The notes beneath the pieces were generated by a model, which was not told where the DNA came from, did not search any database, and was given only the letters and a program-made list of their open reading frames with translations. Both the position numbers and the translations under genes were made by a program. From CAVVMA01 sp963788205 (GTDB lineage: Bacteria; Desulfobacterota; Binatia; Binatales; Binataceae), in NCBI GenBank assembly GCA_963788205.1, contig CAWBGG010000009.1, positions 1 to 64,000 on the forward strand: a stretch of 64,000 bases of DNA. Direction: 5' to 3'. This document shows positions 47,438 through 56,787 of this stretch, piece by piece. Positions within the stretch are counted from its first letter, which is position 1, and every line of letters begins with the position of its first letter.

Positions 47438-48452
47438 TAGCTGCGGGAGTCTGAGATGGGGTGGCCGGTGGAATTGGAGACGGCGTAGCTGTCGCAGCAA
47501 GAGTCGGAGATGAAGATTGGGATGGAGTTGGAGTTGGAGACGGAGCAGCCGCCGGGGTCGGAGTCGGAACAACAGCCGGGCCAAACGCCACCGCGGACAG
47601 ACGGACTGTATGTGGACTATTCTGCGCGTCGTCGGCAACGATGAGCGTTCCGCTCACCGTGGTCCCCTTGGTGGTTTTCGCAGCACTGATCGGGCTGAAG
47701 ATGACCAGGACTTCGCAGCTTCCGCCGCCGGCTAAAACGCCCTTGCAGTCTTGGCTGGCCGTGAAGCCTGTTCCTTCCGTGGAGATCCCGGTGACGTCGA
47801 GTGCTACAGGGTTGTCGTTGATCAGGCTCACGACCTCCGCGCCTGACGCATCGACCTGGACTCTTCCGAAGAAGAGCTGCTGCGACGAGAACAGCAAGAC
47901 ACCCCTGACGCCGGTGCCGCTCAGAGTAACCGGCTTGGTGCTGTTGCCGGCGGCGTCGGTTGCGCTGAACGTGCCGTTGCGCTTGCCCAACGATGTGGGC
48001 GCAAAAGTCGCCTGTACGACGCAACTCTCGCCGGGCGCCAGGACCATGCCCTTGCAGTTGTTCGGGTCAGCGACGGCAAAATCGCCGCTATTCGGCCCGC
48101 CGACCGAGAAATCCGCGATGGTCAGCGGCTGGGCAGCTTTCGTTTTGGGGTTGGAGATGGTGACGGGCTGGGGGTTGCTGGTGGCTCCCAAGGCGGCGAA
48201 CACCTCGCGGCCAAAGTTCAAACTCCGGGGCATAACGCGCAACGCGCTCTGAGCCGCAAGCGCCATCCCCGATTGCAAAAGTCCGATAACCAGGGCAGCC
48301 GCCACGATCCCTTTGAAGTGCCCAAAGCGCTTGCCGATTGCGACCGGTGATGACATCGCGACCCCTCGTCAGAGAGTTAACGATAGCCGCCTCGCTGTGG
48401 AACTCGCAAGCCGCGATGGGTTGGAAGCCGATCGTCGCCGGTCGTTTGACGC

Positions 48453-48524
48453 CCACGGTCCGCGCCGTGATCGCGGGGCGATCGGCGCGCCGGTCCCGGC
48501 AGAGCTGCGTTCTCGAGTCGCCAC
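48453..48524 (-). pseudogene. Fragment of nth 5' end
   Basis: From GTG at 48524 it matches the first ~25 codons of nth (ATRERSS... ) with a one-base deletion after CTCT and further changes, then joins the upstream region of copy A. It marks the junction of the tandem duplication and cannot make a protein. Confidence 0.8.
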
Positions 48525-48540
48525 GGCTGTCAACTCCTAG

Positions 48541-49857
48541 CAGGCTGTTGAGGAAAGGGGTTGATTACTCAGTTTCGTAGTTCGTTAAGAGCGCAACGCT
48601 GGGATTACAGGTCTACCCGCGAGCCACTTTCATGCGCCGCGCGGCATGGAACAGTGGTGTGGATTGATGATTCATGCCGGAGCCCCACTGAGCTTGGCGA
48701 TTCTGAGCAGGTTGTAGGCGGCGGCAACCAAGTAGGCGTGCATCTGGACGCGCTCGCGACCGCGATAGCGCGTGCGCCGCAGCCCGCCGATGGTCTTCAT
48801 CCAGCCGAAGGTTTCCTCGACCCGCTTACGGATCCATTGGCTGACAGCGTAGCCCCCATGGCGCACAGTACGAGCGTCGATGGCGGAGCCACCTGCGCGC
48901 GCCAGATTCTGCGCCACGTGCGGGGTGACCTTGAGCGCACGGCAGGACTCCACGAAATCGTGGGTATCGTAGCCCTTGTCGCCGCCCAGCGTGATCCTGC
49001 GGCGCCCGGGCAGACTCTCGCCGACCATTGCCAGCGCCGCGCGCCGCTCGGCACGTCCATCCGCCGGCTCCACCTGAAAGTCGATCAAGATGGTGTTGCG
49101 ATTCTCCATCAGGGCGTGGGCCGAGTAACAAAGCTTGGCCTCCTTGCCCGCACCCTTCTTGGCCAGCTGCGCCTCGGGATCGGTCGTAGACTGGTGGGTC
49201 TGATTGGTGCGCCGCTCGCCGTGGAAGTTCACTGTCGGATTGCCCGGGTCAGCGGGGGGCTCAGTCGGGCCCGCATCCCTGCGCTTGAAGCTCTTGAGCG
49301 AGGCCCAGGCTTCGATCAGCGTGCCATCCACCGTAAAGTGCTCGTCGCTGGTTAGCTTCAGCGCACGGGCCGCCGCCACTACGGTGCGGAAAAACTCGCC
49401 TGCCAGGTCGTGCTCAAGCAACCGCGCCCGATTGCGGCTGAAGCTGGAGTGGTCGAAGCCCGCCTCGTCCCAGTTCATATCCAGGAACCAGCGGAACAAC
49501 AGGTTATACTCCAACTGCTCGCACAACAGCCGCTCGCTGCGCACGCTGTACAGCGCCATCAACAGCGAGGCTTTCAACAACCGCTCCGGCGGGATCGAGG
49601 GCCGGCCCACTTCACTGTACATCTGCTCCAACCGCGCCGAGAGTTCTTTGAGCGCCACCTCCGCCAGCCCCTTGATCAACCTGATCGGATGGTTGCTTGG
49701 TACCCGCTGCTCAGGGTTAACCAGGGTCAGCATCGTGGTCTGGGGCCGATCGTAGCCGCGCATCTTCCGCTTCCTCCTCTACCCAACTGGCCTCCTTCCA
49801 CTATATAGATGCAAACCCATCTGTCGATCCTATCGAAAGGGGTTTCTCAACAGCCTG
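48541..49857. mobile_element. IS5/IS1182-type insertion sequence, copy 1
   Basis: 1,317 bp. Terminal inverted repeats begin CAGGCTGTTGAG at both ends. CTAG is duplicated at 48537-48540 and 49858-49861. Comparison with the spacer after nth (CTTCTAGCACATGACG) confirms the empty site and the four-base duplication. Confidence 0.93.
48672..49763 (-). CDS. IS5-type DDE transposase
   Basis: 363 residues, intact. N-terminal region with GRPSIPPERLLKASLLMALY and FRWFLDMNWDE; catalytic residues in TVDGTLIEAWAS, LGGDKGYDTHDF and the final VEETFGWMKTIGGLRRTRYRG. The centre carries FHGERRTNQTHQSTTDPEA, typical of this group. About 45-50 per cent identical by eye to the transposase at 56940-58022 but a different element. 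Confidence 0.93.
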   Translation of the reverse strand: MRGYDRPQTTMLTLVNPEQRVPSNHPIRLIKGLAEVALKELSARLEQMYSEVGRPSIPPERLLKASLLMALYSVRSERLLCEQLEYNLLFRWFLDMNWDEAGFDHSSFSRNRARLLEHDLAGEFFRTVVAAARALKLTSDEHFTVDGTLIEAWASLKSFKRRDAGPTEPPADPGNPTVNFHGERRTNQTHQSTTDPEAQLAKKGAGKEAKLCYSAHALMENRNTILIDFQVEPADGRAERRAALAMVGESLPGRRRITLGGDKGYDTHDFVESCRALKVTPHVAQNLARAGGSAIDARTVRHGGYAVSQWIRKRVEETFGWMKTIGGLRRTRYRGRERVQMHAYLVAAAYNLLRIAKLSGAPA

Positions 49858-49929
49858 CTAGCACATAACGCGAGCGCGGCGACTCCGATGGGAGAGGATT
49901 TGGCGCTAAATCGCCAGGGTCCCAACTCT

Positions 49930-52395
49930 CTAATGCACGAAGTTCCCGCCGATGAGGTAGACCTGTCCGCCGCTCGTGTTGAAGGCCAACCCGTTGTTGC
50001 CCCACCGAATCAATCGAAGAGGATAGTCGCACTGACTGGAGATGGTGATCGAGTTGATGGGCGTGAAGTGCGTCATATCGAAGGATTCGATCGTGAACGT
50101 CCCGGACTCGTTGCCCATGAATACGAAAAAGGCAGTATTCAGAGTCGAGTCGGGCGCCATCGGGCCGGAGGCCGCAAAGACGCCGACCGGGTCCCCATTG
50201 GAGGGATCGAGGATGTGGCCGTCCTCCGAGTAGATGAGCTTGCTGCCGCGATCAAAGTGAATTCTATTGGAAAAACCGGGAAGAGCGCTTTCGTAGTCGC
50301 CGTCCTGCACAACGCCAGCCGAGCTTACCGACAGCGTATAAAAGTCGAACCCCGTGTCTTCACCGTTAGCCGCGAAAAGCACAGTAGCATCCGATCCCCA
50401 CTGGAGCGAATCGTACAGGCCGCCGAGGGGGCCAAACCCCGGAGCAGTCGTCGGCCGCGCAGTAGCGTCATCGAAAATAATTATTCCTCCCTCTGCAGAG
50501 GGGCTGACACCGCTATTGCCAAGCGTGACGGCGGTCGTATGGGGCGCGCCCGGCGCGACCTGAAGATCCAGCGCGAAGTACGGGCCAAAGAAGGAATCTG
50601 CGCCGAGTGAATAATTTATGTCGGGCTGGAGGCCGGGCAAGATAAACCGCTGAACGGAAGCGGATCCGTCGATTCCCGCATAGAGAAATTGACTGTCGTC
50701 GGATATGGCAATGACGTCCGGTTCGCTGCCCGCAAACTGCGACGATGTAACGGCGCCGCTCGCCGGATCGAGGACGGATATAGTATTCCCGCTTGGTCCA
50801 GCAACGCTCGGCACTGAAAGATAGATCACTCGATGGAGTGGATCGTTTACCAGGTCATTGCTCATCTGATTCAACACCAATTCTGCGAAACCATTTCCTC
50901 CGGAACTCCCGGTAAAGAACGTCGAAGAAGCGGTGACGCCGCCCGATGAAGCGCTGGAGATCGAAACCAGCGTAGAGCCGACCGTCGCGATGTCCGAGGC
51001 GTTGATTGACGCCTGCAGTTGGCTGCTGGAAACGAAGGTGGTCGACCGCGCGCTCCCGTTCCATTGCACGGTGGAATCGGTCGGGAAATTTGTGCCGCTG
51101 ACGTCCAGCGTGAAGGCTGAACCGCCCACGACGGCCGAACTGGGAATTAGGGAAATTGTGGGAGTTGGGATCATGCTGGCGGTCGGCGTGGGCGTGGGTG
51201 TGGGCGTCGCCGTTGGAGTCGCAGATGGAGTCGGGGTTGCGGTCGCAGTTGGGCTCGGAGTGGAAGTTGGAGTCGAAGTAGCCGTCGCAGTCGGGGTGGG
51301 CGTCGCCGTCGGAGTCGCAGATGGAGTGGGAGTTGAGGTCGGAGCCGGTGTCGGCGTCGCAGTGGGAGCCGGCGTCGGGGTTGCCGTCGAAGTCGGCGTT
51401 GAAGTCGGAGCCGGAGTCGGAGTAGCCGTCGGGGTCTGAGATGGAGTCGGAGTAGAAGTCGGAGTCGGCGACGGCGTTGTGGTCGGCGTTGGCGTGGCGG
51501 TTGCAGTCGGAGACGGCGTGGCCGTTGGAATTGGAGACGGAGTGGCCGTCGCAGCCGGAGATGGAGATGAAGTTGGAGAGGGGGTAGCCGTCGGGGTCGG
51601 AGTCGGAACAACAGCCGGGCCAAACGCTACCGCGGACAGGCGCACTGCCTGTGGACTATTCTGGGCATCGTCGGCAACTACAAGCCTTCCGCTCACAGCG
51701 CTGCCCGCGGAGGGTTTCGCAGCACTGATCGGACTGAAGGTGACCAGGACTTCGCAGCTTCCGCCGCCCGCCAAAACGCCCTTGCAGTCCTGGCTGGCCG
51801 TGAAGCCTGTTCCTGCTGTGGAGATCCCGGTGACCTCGAGCGCTACAGGGTTGTCGTTGATCAGGCTTACGATCTCCACGCTTGACGCACCGACCTGGAC
51901 TCTTCCGAAGAAAAGCTGCTGCGACGAGAACAGCAAGGCGCCCCTGACGCCGGTGCCGCTCAGAGTAACCGGCTTGGTGCTGTTGCCGGCAGCGTCGGTT
52001 GCGCTGAACGTGCCGTTGCGCTTGCCCAACGATGTGGGCGCAAAAGTCGCCTGTACGATGCAACTCTCGCCGGGCGCCAGGGCCATTCCCTTACAGTTTT
52101 TCGGATCAGCCACGGCAAAGTCGCCGCTATTCGGCCCGCCGACGGAGAAATCTGCGATAGTGACTGGCTGGGCAGCTTTCGTTTTGGGGTTGGAGATGGT
52201 GACAGGCTGGGGGTTGCTGGTGGCTCCCGAGGCGGCGAACACCTCGCGGCCAAAGTTCAAACTCCGGGGCGTAACGCGCAACGCGCTCTGAGCCGCAAGA
52301 GCCATCCCCGATTGCAAAAGGCCGATAACCAGGGCAGCCGCCACGATCCCTTTGAAGTGCCCAAAGCGTTTGCCGATTGCGACCGGTGATGACAT
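49930..52395 (-). CDS. Secreted multi-domain Pro/Thr-repeat protein (copy B), intact
   Basis: 821 residues from ATG at 52395, chosen because the same ATG, signal peptide and GAGGGG ribosome site are present in copy A; a longer frame to 52719 is a shadow of the peptidase gene. Domains in order: signal peptide ending ALAAQS, two choice-of-anchor-D-like Ig domains (LNFGREVFAASGATSNPQPV; LFFGRVQVGASSVEIVSL), a Pro/Thr/Ala linker of about 150 residues, an IPT/TIG domain (TISLIPSSAVVGGSAF) and a propeller-like C-terminal region. No membrane anchor is seen. Likely exported to the surface or released. Differs from copy A mainly in the linker, which is 14 codons longer overall. Function unknown; adhesion or ligand binding is inferred from the domains. 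Confidence 0.85.
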   Translation of the reverse strand: MSSPVAIGKRFGHFKGIVAAALVIGLLQSGMALAAQSALRVTPRSLNFGREVFAASGATSNPQPVTISNPKTKAAQPVTIADFSVGGPNSGDFAVADPKNCKGMALAPGESCIVQATFAPTSLGKRNGTFSATDAAGNSTKPVTLSGTGVRGALLFSSQQLFFGRVQVGASSVEIVSLINDNPVALEVTGISTAGTGFTASQDCKGVLAGGGSCEVLVTFSPISAAKPSAGSAVSGRLVVADDAQNSPQAVRLSAVAFGPAVVPTPTPTATPSPTSSPSPAATATPSPIPTATPSPTATATPTPTTTPSPTPTSTPTPSQTPTATPTPAPTSTPTSTATPTPAPTATPTPAPTSTPTPSATPTATPTPTATATSTPTSTPSPTATATPTPSATPTATPTPTPTPTASMIPTPTISLIPSSAVVGGSAFTLDVSGTNFPTDSTVQWNGSARSTTFVSSSQLQASINASDIATVGSTLVSISSASSGGVTASSTFFTGSSGGNGFAELVLNQMSNDLVNDPLHRVIYLSVPSVAGPSGNTISVLDPASGAVTSSQFAGSEPDVIAISDDSQFLYAGIDGSASVQRFILPGLQPDINYSLGADSFFGPYFALDLQVAPGAPHTTAVTLGNSGVSPSAEGGIIIFDDATARPTTAPGFGPLGGLYDSLQWGSDATVLFAANGEDTGFDFYTLSVSSAGVVQDGDYESALPGFSNRIHFDRGSKLIYSEDGHILDPSNGDPVGVFAASGPMAPDSTLNTAFFVFMGNESGTFTIESFDMTHFTPINSITISSQCDYPLRLIRWGNNGLAFNTSGGQVYLIGGNFVH

Positions 52396-52558
52396 CGCGA
52401 CCCCTCGTCGGAGAGTTAACGATAGCCGCCTCACTGTGGAACTCGCAAGCCGCGATGGGTTGGAAGCCGATCGTCGCCGGTCGCTTGACGATTCGGCGAG
52501 GTTTGAGATGGCCGCGTCGATGCGATACAGGTTTCGCGACAGAGGTCTCATTCCAATA
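52396..52558. promoter_or_regulatory. Divergent intergenic region of copy B and the peptidase
   Basis: This short stretch must hold the promoters of the divergent surface-protein and M20 genes. The part next to copy B is shared almost exactly with the upstream region of copy A (48357-48452), so the duplicated copies inherited the same promoter. No clear -35/-10 pair was picked out. Confidence 0.5.
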
Positions 52559-54037
52559 ATGATCCGCAGACGACTCCGGCGATCGATCTCCATCTCCGCG
52601 GCGCGCGGCGCGGCGCTGCTCGCAGCCGCGATGATGTTGGTGCTCGCGCCTGCGGCGCGAGGCCAGCAGGCGCAGCCGTCGGCTTCGGAAGGGCAACCCG
52701 ACCACTCGGCCATCCCCAAGGCGATCGACTACGACAAGGTTGCCGCCGAAGCCACCGATCTGCTGAGCCGATACATCAAGATCAATACGACCAACCCGCC
52801 CGGCAACGAACTCGCGGCGGCCAAGATGCTGCGCGAGAAGTTCCTTGCCGAGGGAATTCCCGCGACGATCTGGATTCCGCAGCCGAACCGGGCCGTGATC
52901 GCCGCTCGCCTGCACGGAATCGGCAAGCACAACAAATCGATCGTGCTCTTGAGTCATATGGACGTGGTGCCCGCCAATGCCGGGGATTGGCAGGAGCCGC
53001 CCTTCTCGGGACTGGTGAAGAACGGCGAAATTTGGGGGCGCGGCGCGCTCGACGACAAAGGCCCCGGCGTGGTCGAGCTGATGGCGATGCTGGCGATCAA
53101 GCGGGCGGGAATTTTGCTCGACCGCGACGTGCTCTTTCTGGCCACCGCCGACGAGGAAGAAGGCGGCCGCAACGGCGCGGGATGGCTGATCGAGCATCAG
53201 CCCGACGTGATCAGCGACGCCGCATTTCTCCTCAACGAGGGTGGCGAGATTCGGACCGACCCCGGCAAGCCCAGGCTCTACCAGGTCTCGATCTCGGAAA
53301 AGACTCCGCTGTGGCTGAGACTCACGGCCGAGGGCGCTGCCGGCCATGCCTCCACGCCGCCTGATCAGACCGCGGTCACGCGGCTGATTCAGGCGCTCGC
53401 GAAGATCATCGAATATCGCACGCCGATCAAGGTCCTGCCGATCGTCGAGGACTATTACCGCCTGACCGGCAAATTGGATCACGGGCCGCGCGAGATGGCG
53501 GACCTGAAAGCGGCGCTGCACGATCCGGCCTTCAGCCGGCAGTTCCTGGCGATTCCCGCTCAGAACGCCGCGGTCCGCGACACGATCACGCCGACGGTGC
53601 TGTCGGCAAGCAGCAAGACCAACGTTCTGCCCTCGGCAGCCACGGCAGAGATAGATTGCCGGCTGCTGCCGGGCGACCAGCCAGCCGCTATCATCAAGAC
53701 GATCGGCAAATTAATCGACGACGATCACGTCAGGATCGATCAGATCCTCAACTTCCCGCCGATCGCGTCGCCCGCGAAGACCACCTTGATGAGCGCGATC
53801 CGGGACTTGGCGAAGGCGCATGACAAAGCCGAGACCGTGGCGACGATGCTGGAAGGATTCACCGACAGCCACTACTTCCGCCAGCGCGGGCTGGTCGCCT
53901 ACGGATTCATCCCGCTCGAAGCGACGCCCGAGCTGTCACGCACCATCCACGGCGTCAACGAACGAATGCCGGTGAGCAATCTGCGCGGCGGAATCGAGCG
54001 GATGGTCGAGTTGCTCAAGCTCTTCGGCGGGAAGTAG
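52559..54037 (+). CDS. M20-family metallopeptidase, exported
   Basis: 492 residues from ATG at 52559. N-terminal basic region and signal segment (GAALLAAAMMLVLAPAARG) indicate export. Zinc-binding residues of the M20 fold are visible: LLSHMDVVPA (His and Asp), WGRGALDDKG (bridging Asp), LATADEEEGG (general base Glu and ligand Glu), and FTDSHYFRQRG near the C-terminus (His). The dimerisation domain carries AAGHASTP. Family members cleave dipeptides, acylated amino acids or related amides; the substrate cannot be told. It is followed five bases later by a FIST protein. Confidence 0.93.
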   Translation: MIRRRLRRSISISAARGAALLAAAMMLVLAPAARGQQAQPSASEGQPDHSAIPKAIDYDKVAAEATDLLSRYIKINTTNPPGNELAAAKMLREKFLAEGIPATIWIPQPNRAVIAARLHGIGKHNKSIVLLSHMDVVPANAGDWQEPPFSGLVKNGEIWGRGALDDKGPGVVELMAMLAIKRAGILLDRDVLFLATADEEEGGRNGAGWLIEHQPDVISDAAFLLNEGGEIRTDPGKPRLYQVSISEKTPLWLRLTAEGAAGHASTPPDQTAVTRLIQALAKIIEYRTPIKVLPIVEDYYRLTGKLDHGPREMADLKAALHDPAFSRQFLAIPAQNAAVRDTITPTVLSASSKTNVLPSAATAEIDCRLLPGDQPAAIIKTIGKLIDDDHVRIDQILNFPPIASPAKTTLMSAIRDLAKAHDKAETVATMLEGFTDSHYFRQRGLVAYGFIPLEATPELSRTIHGVNERMPVSNLRGGIERMVELLKLFGGK

Positions 54038-54042
54038 CGGAA

Positions 54043-55221
54043 ATGCTGCGCGCCGGAGCCGGATATTCGACCGCGGCCAATCCGCGAACCGCCGCGGCCG
54101 AAGCAACCGCGGCGGCGCTGGCCGAAGCCGGTCTCACGCGAGCGGTCGGCGCTATCTGCTTTGCCACCAGCGCGCACGGCGCGGCGTTTGCTCTGATCAC
54201 GCGCACGGTCGCTTCGGAAGCGCGCACGCGCGAGATCGCCGGATGCGGCGCGATGGGCGTGATTGCGGCCGAGCGCGAGATCGAATCGGGACCGGGCGTC
54301 TCGGTGATGGTGTTCGGCGGCGACTCGATCAGCGCCAAGCGCCTGTTCTCCGCGCCCTTGCGCGGACGCGCGGCGCAGGCCGCCGCCGAGATCGCGGCGG
54401 TGGTCAAAGCCGCGCCGGGCGCCAACAAGCTGCTCTGCCTGTTCCCGGATACCTACAATTTCGAGGCCGAACCTTTTCTGTCCACGATCGAGCGCGAACT
54501 GCCCGGCGTGACGATCGTCGGCGGCGGCGCGAGCGAAGACGGCTCGGTGGGCGAAACCTTCCAGTTCTCCGGCGATGCCGTCAGCTCGAACTCGGTGGCT
54601 GCGATGCTGCTCGCGGGCGACTTCGAGCTGAACATCGGCGCGTCGCTGGCCTGCGCGCCGATCGGCCCGCTGCGCCGCATCACCGCCGCGCGCGACAATG
54701 TGCTGATCGAGCTCGACGGTCGCCCGGCCTACGAGGTGTTCGCCGAAGCCGCCGGTCCGCTGGCCGAGGATTTGCGCCGCGCGTTGGCCTTCGTCTTTAT
54801 CGGCGTGCCGCTCGATTCCCGCGCTGAGCGGCTCGGGCGCGGGCGCTACATGGTGCGCAATATCGTCGGCGCCGCCCCCGAGCAGGGCGTGCTCGCAATC
54901 GCCCATCGCCCCAAGGTCGGCGACCGGATCGCGCTGCTGCTGCGCGACGGCGAACGGGCGCGCACCGATCTGAAGCTGATGCTGGAAGAGATATCCGCGC
55001 GGATCGCCAAGCCGCCCGCGTTCGGGCTCTACTTCGATTGCGTCTCGCGCGGCTCGGGACTGTACAAAATTCCCGATCACGACTCGGCTTACATTCGGCA
55101 ATACCTGGGCAACTTCCCGCTGGCGGGATTCTTCACCGGCTTCGAGATCGGCCCGCTCGGCCCGTCGATGGGATTGCTGCAATACTCCGGCGTGCTGGTG
55201 CTGGTGTCGGAGAAGGGTTGA
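54043..55221 (+). CDS. FIST N and C domain protein
   Basis: 392 residues. N-terminal FIST domain (about residues 25-225) with GCGAMGVIAAEREIESGPGV and IVGGGASEDGSVGETFQF; C-terminal FIST_C domain (about 230-385) with RPAYEVFAEAAGPL and FTGFEIGPLG. FIST proteins bind small ligands, probably amino acids, and often work in signalling. No kinase or chemotaxis gene is next to it. It may be cotranscribed with the exported M20 peptidase, which would allow sensing of a peptidase product; that link is inference. Confidence 0.9.
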   Translation: MLRAGAGYSTAANPRTAAAEATAAALAEAGLTRAVGAICFATSAHGAAFALITRTVASEARTREIAGCGAMGVIAAEREIESGPGVSVMVFGGDSISAKRLFSAPLRGRAAQAAAEIAAVVKAAPGANKLLCLFPDTYNFEAEPFLSTIERELPGVTIVGGGASEDGSVGETFQFSGDAVSSNSVAAMLLAGDFELNIGASLACAPIGPLRRITAARDNVLIELDGRPAYEVFAEAAGPLAEDLRRALAFVFIGVPLDSRAERLGRGRYMVRNIVGAAPEQGVLAIAHRPKVGDRIALLLRDGERARTDLKLMLEEISARIAKPPAFGLYFDCVSRGSGLYKIPDHDSAYIRQYLGNFPLAGFFTGFEIGPLGPSMGLLQYSGVLVLVSEKG

Positions 55222-55329
55222 GCGCCCTCACTGGGTTTTCGACCGTGCAATAGTGGCGATATTGTGCGGACCATTTCTCTCGTCGGGGATCTGTCGGTTC
55301 GGTGTCGGGTGGAACTGGGGCCGAATTAG

Positions 55330-55358
55330 TTGTCGGAGACCGTCCCGGATCTTATTTT
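55330..55358 (+). promoter_or_regulatory. Predicted promoter of the XRE/HEPN-like pair
   Basis: TTGTCG at 55330-55335, exactly 17 bases, TATTTT at 55353-55358, with a likely start near 55365. It lies within the longest open frame, which is one reason to prefer the ATG at 55387 as the start of the next gene. Confidence 0.5.
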
Positions 55359-55386
55359 CGTGCCATTGGTCCATGGAGGAATTCGT

Positions 55387-56121
55387 ATGGGAGAAAACAT
55401 AACCGGGATTAGGGGCGAGTTCAGGGATCTCGCGCCGAAGGAAATCGGAGACTTCGTTCGATCGATGCGGAAATTGCGCGAGACCAAAAGGTTGGTCCTA
55501 GCCCAAGAGGCGGGGATCAGCGAGAAATCGCTCGAACGCCTTGAGAGCGGCGTCCGCGTGAGCGATGAGGTCTACCGAAAGGTAGCGCTCGCTGTTGGCC
55601 AGAAGGAAGACGCATTTCTCGGGCCTCGCTATATTCGAACTCGTGAGGAGGCGGCGAGGAAGGCAATCGAGGATCTTGAGAAGCTGGTGACAGACCAGAA
55701 AAAGTGGGAGGCGGAGAATCTCCTGATTGACGCCAACCCTTTTACGGACGAGCGGGATATGCGGCGGATTCTCGACTGCTGGGGAGCGATGATCGTGAAC
55801 TATAGCGAAGTTAAGGGAGAGGCCGTTGATCTGGCGGCAGCATTCAAACAAAACCTGACGGACTGGTGCGATATAGCGAGCGAGATCGGCGAAACCGGCA
55901 AACTCGACGCCTGCCGCTCGCTACTCGCAGAGATCCGCGAAATTGAACGCAACGGCTATGTCGCCCGATTCGGAACGTACAAGGCAAAATTCCCTATCGG
56001 AAACGGACGGACCACTATCATGCCGGTAGGAGTGGTGATGTTCCTCGCTCGAACCGATTGGAAGAGCCTCGCTCACAAAAAGATGACCGTGCCGAGGCAG
56101 ATCAACGACGCTGACTTCTAG
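55387..56121 (+). CDS. XRE-family helix-turn-helix protein
   Basis: 244 residues from ATG at 55387 (GGAGGA seven bases upstream). A Cro/C1-type helix-turn-helix lies at about residues 25-65 (KLRETKRLVLAQEAGISEKS and LERLESGVRVSDEVY). The remaining 170 residues are helical with a central acidic segment and an extended C-terminal part (FPIGNGRTTIMPVGVVMFLA); no domain recognised there. It is followed 39 bases later by a protein with a HEPN-like motif, suggesting a regulator-effector or antitoxin-toxin pair. Lower GC than the FIST gene. Confidence 0.75.
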   Translation: MGENITGIRGEFRDLAPKEIGDFVRSMRKLRETKRLVLAQEAGISEKSLERLESGVRVSDEVYRKVALAVGQKEDAFLGPRYIRTREEAARKAIEDLEKLVTDQKKWEAENLLIDANPFTDERDMRRILDCWGAMIVNYSEVKGEAVDLAAAFKQNLTDWCDIASEIGETGKLDACRSLLAEIREIERNGYVARFGTYKAKFPIGNGRTTIMPVGVVMFLARTDWKSLAHKKMTVPRQINDADF

Positions 56122-56160
56122 CTTAACAGGAGCTCGACAACGAGGAGGGAAGGAAAAGCC

Positions 56161-56787
56161 GTGGGCGCTGATTGGGTTACTGAGCCGTCTGACGACCATT
56201 CGCGGGAGACCCGCGAGGTGTACGCCCTGGCCGGGCTAGCCTTGTACTGCGCGCAGTGTCTGGAACATGAAACAGTAAACGCCCTGGCTCTGCTCGCCCT
56301 GTTACGACGGCGGTTGAGTAAGCCCGCAACTACCCCGCAAGAGGAAACAGAATACGAGAGTTACGCGGACAGCGTGTGGGACCAAGCCTTTCGCAAAACG
56401 CTCGGCGGATTGGTTCAGTCCTTGCGCAAATCAGGACTCAGGGTGCCAATCGATCTTGAGGACGATCTTAGACGAAGCCTCGATGCTCGCAACCGACTCG
56501 TGCACTCATACTTCCGAGACAGGGCGGAATCATGGTTCACGCCTGCCGGACGGCGGGTCATGGCCGACGAACTGGCCGCGACGCGCGAGCAATTCACAAG
56601 AACGGACCGGGCGCTGCACGAGTTAACCCAGCCCATTCGAGCGGCCCGAGGAATCACCGATCGCGCTCTCAACCGGTACCTGGAGCTGAGGACGGAGGGT
56701 TTGAGTGAGAACCAAGCCATGGATATCGTCGCCGAAGAGGGGCGCAAACGACAAGTAGATAAGGGCGGTCGCCCGCCGAATGAATAA
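56161..56787 (+). CDS. Helical protein with a HEPN-like RNRLVH motif
   Basis: 208 residues starting at GTG 56161. Composition is mostly helical. The motif RNRLVHSYF (Arg110-X4-His115) matches the RX4-6H active site of HEPN ribonucleases, though the surrounding fold cannot be confirmed by eye. An N-terminal hydrophobic helix (VYALAGLALYCAQCLEHETVN) and a basic tail (KRQVDKGGRPPNE) complete it. With the XRE gene upstream it makes a two-gene unit reminiscent of toxin-antitoxin or abortive infection modules. An IS element begins 24 bases after its stop. Confidence 0.6.
   Translation: MGADWVTEPSDDHSRETREVYALAGLALYCAQCLEHETVNALALLALLRRRLSKPATTPQEETEYESYADSVWDQAFRKTLGGLVQSLRKSGLRVPIDLEDDLRRSLDARNRLVHSYFRDRAESWFTPAGRRVMADELAATREQFTRTDRALHELTQPIRAARGITDRALNRYLELRTEGLSENQAMDIVAEEGRKRQVDKGGRPPNE

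Larger units (their letters stand above)
44812..48356 (-). pseudogene. Secreted multi-domain repeat protein (copy A), interrupted by an IS
   Basis: Homologue of the intact gene at 49930-52395. Without the insert at 46319-47437 and the duplicated TA, the frame is exactly restored and encodes 807 residues. The order is: signal peptide (VAAALVIGLLQSGMALAAQS), two Ig-like choice-of-anchor-D/ASPM-Hydin domains, a Pro/Thr repeat linker, an IPT/TIG domain (SISLVPSSAVVGGPAF) and a C-terminal beta-propeller-like region (about 280 residues with DDSQFLYAGIDGSASV). The linker now ends in IS sequence, so the gene is split into an N-terminal part (47412-48356 frame) and a C-terminal part (44812-46332 frame) and is probably inactive. 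Confidence 0.88.
44649..48452. repeat. Tandem duplication, unit 1 (with IS630-type insert)
   Basis: This unit runs from inside nth (codon ~26) through the surface-protein gene and its upstream region. Without the IS630-type element and its TA duplication it is about 2.68 kb. It is highly similar to 48453-52490. The homology ends at the junction near TTTGACG|CCCACGG, where upstream sequence of the gene meets nth sequence. Confidence 0.85.
48453..52490. repeat. Tandem duplication, unit 2 (with IS5-type insert)
   Basis: About 2.72 kb once the IS at 48541-49857 and one CTAG are removed. It contains the nth fragment, the short nth-gene spacer, copy B of the surface protein and its upstream region. 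The homology with unit 1 ends near 52490, just before the M20 peptidase gene. Confidence 0.85.
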
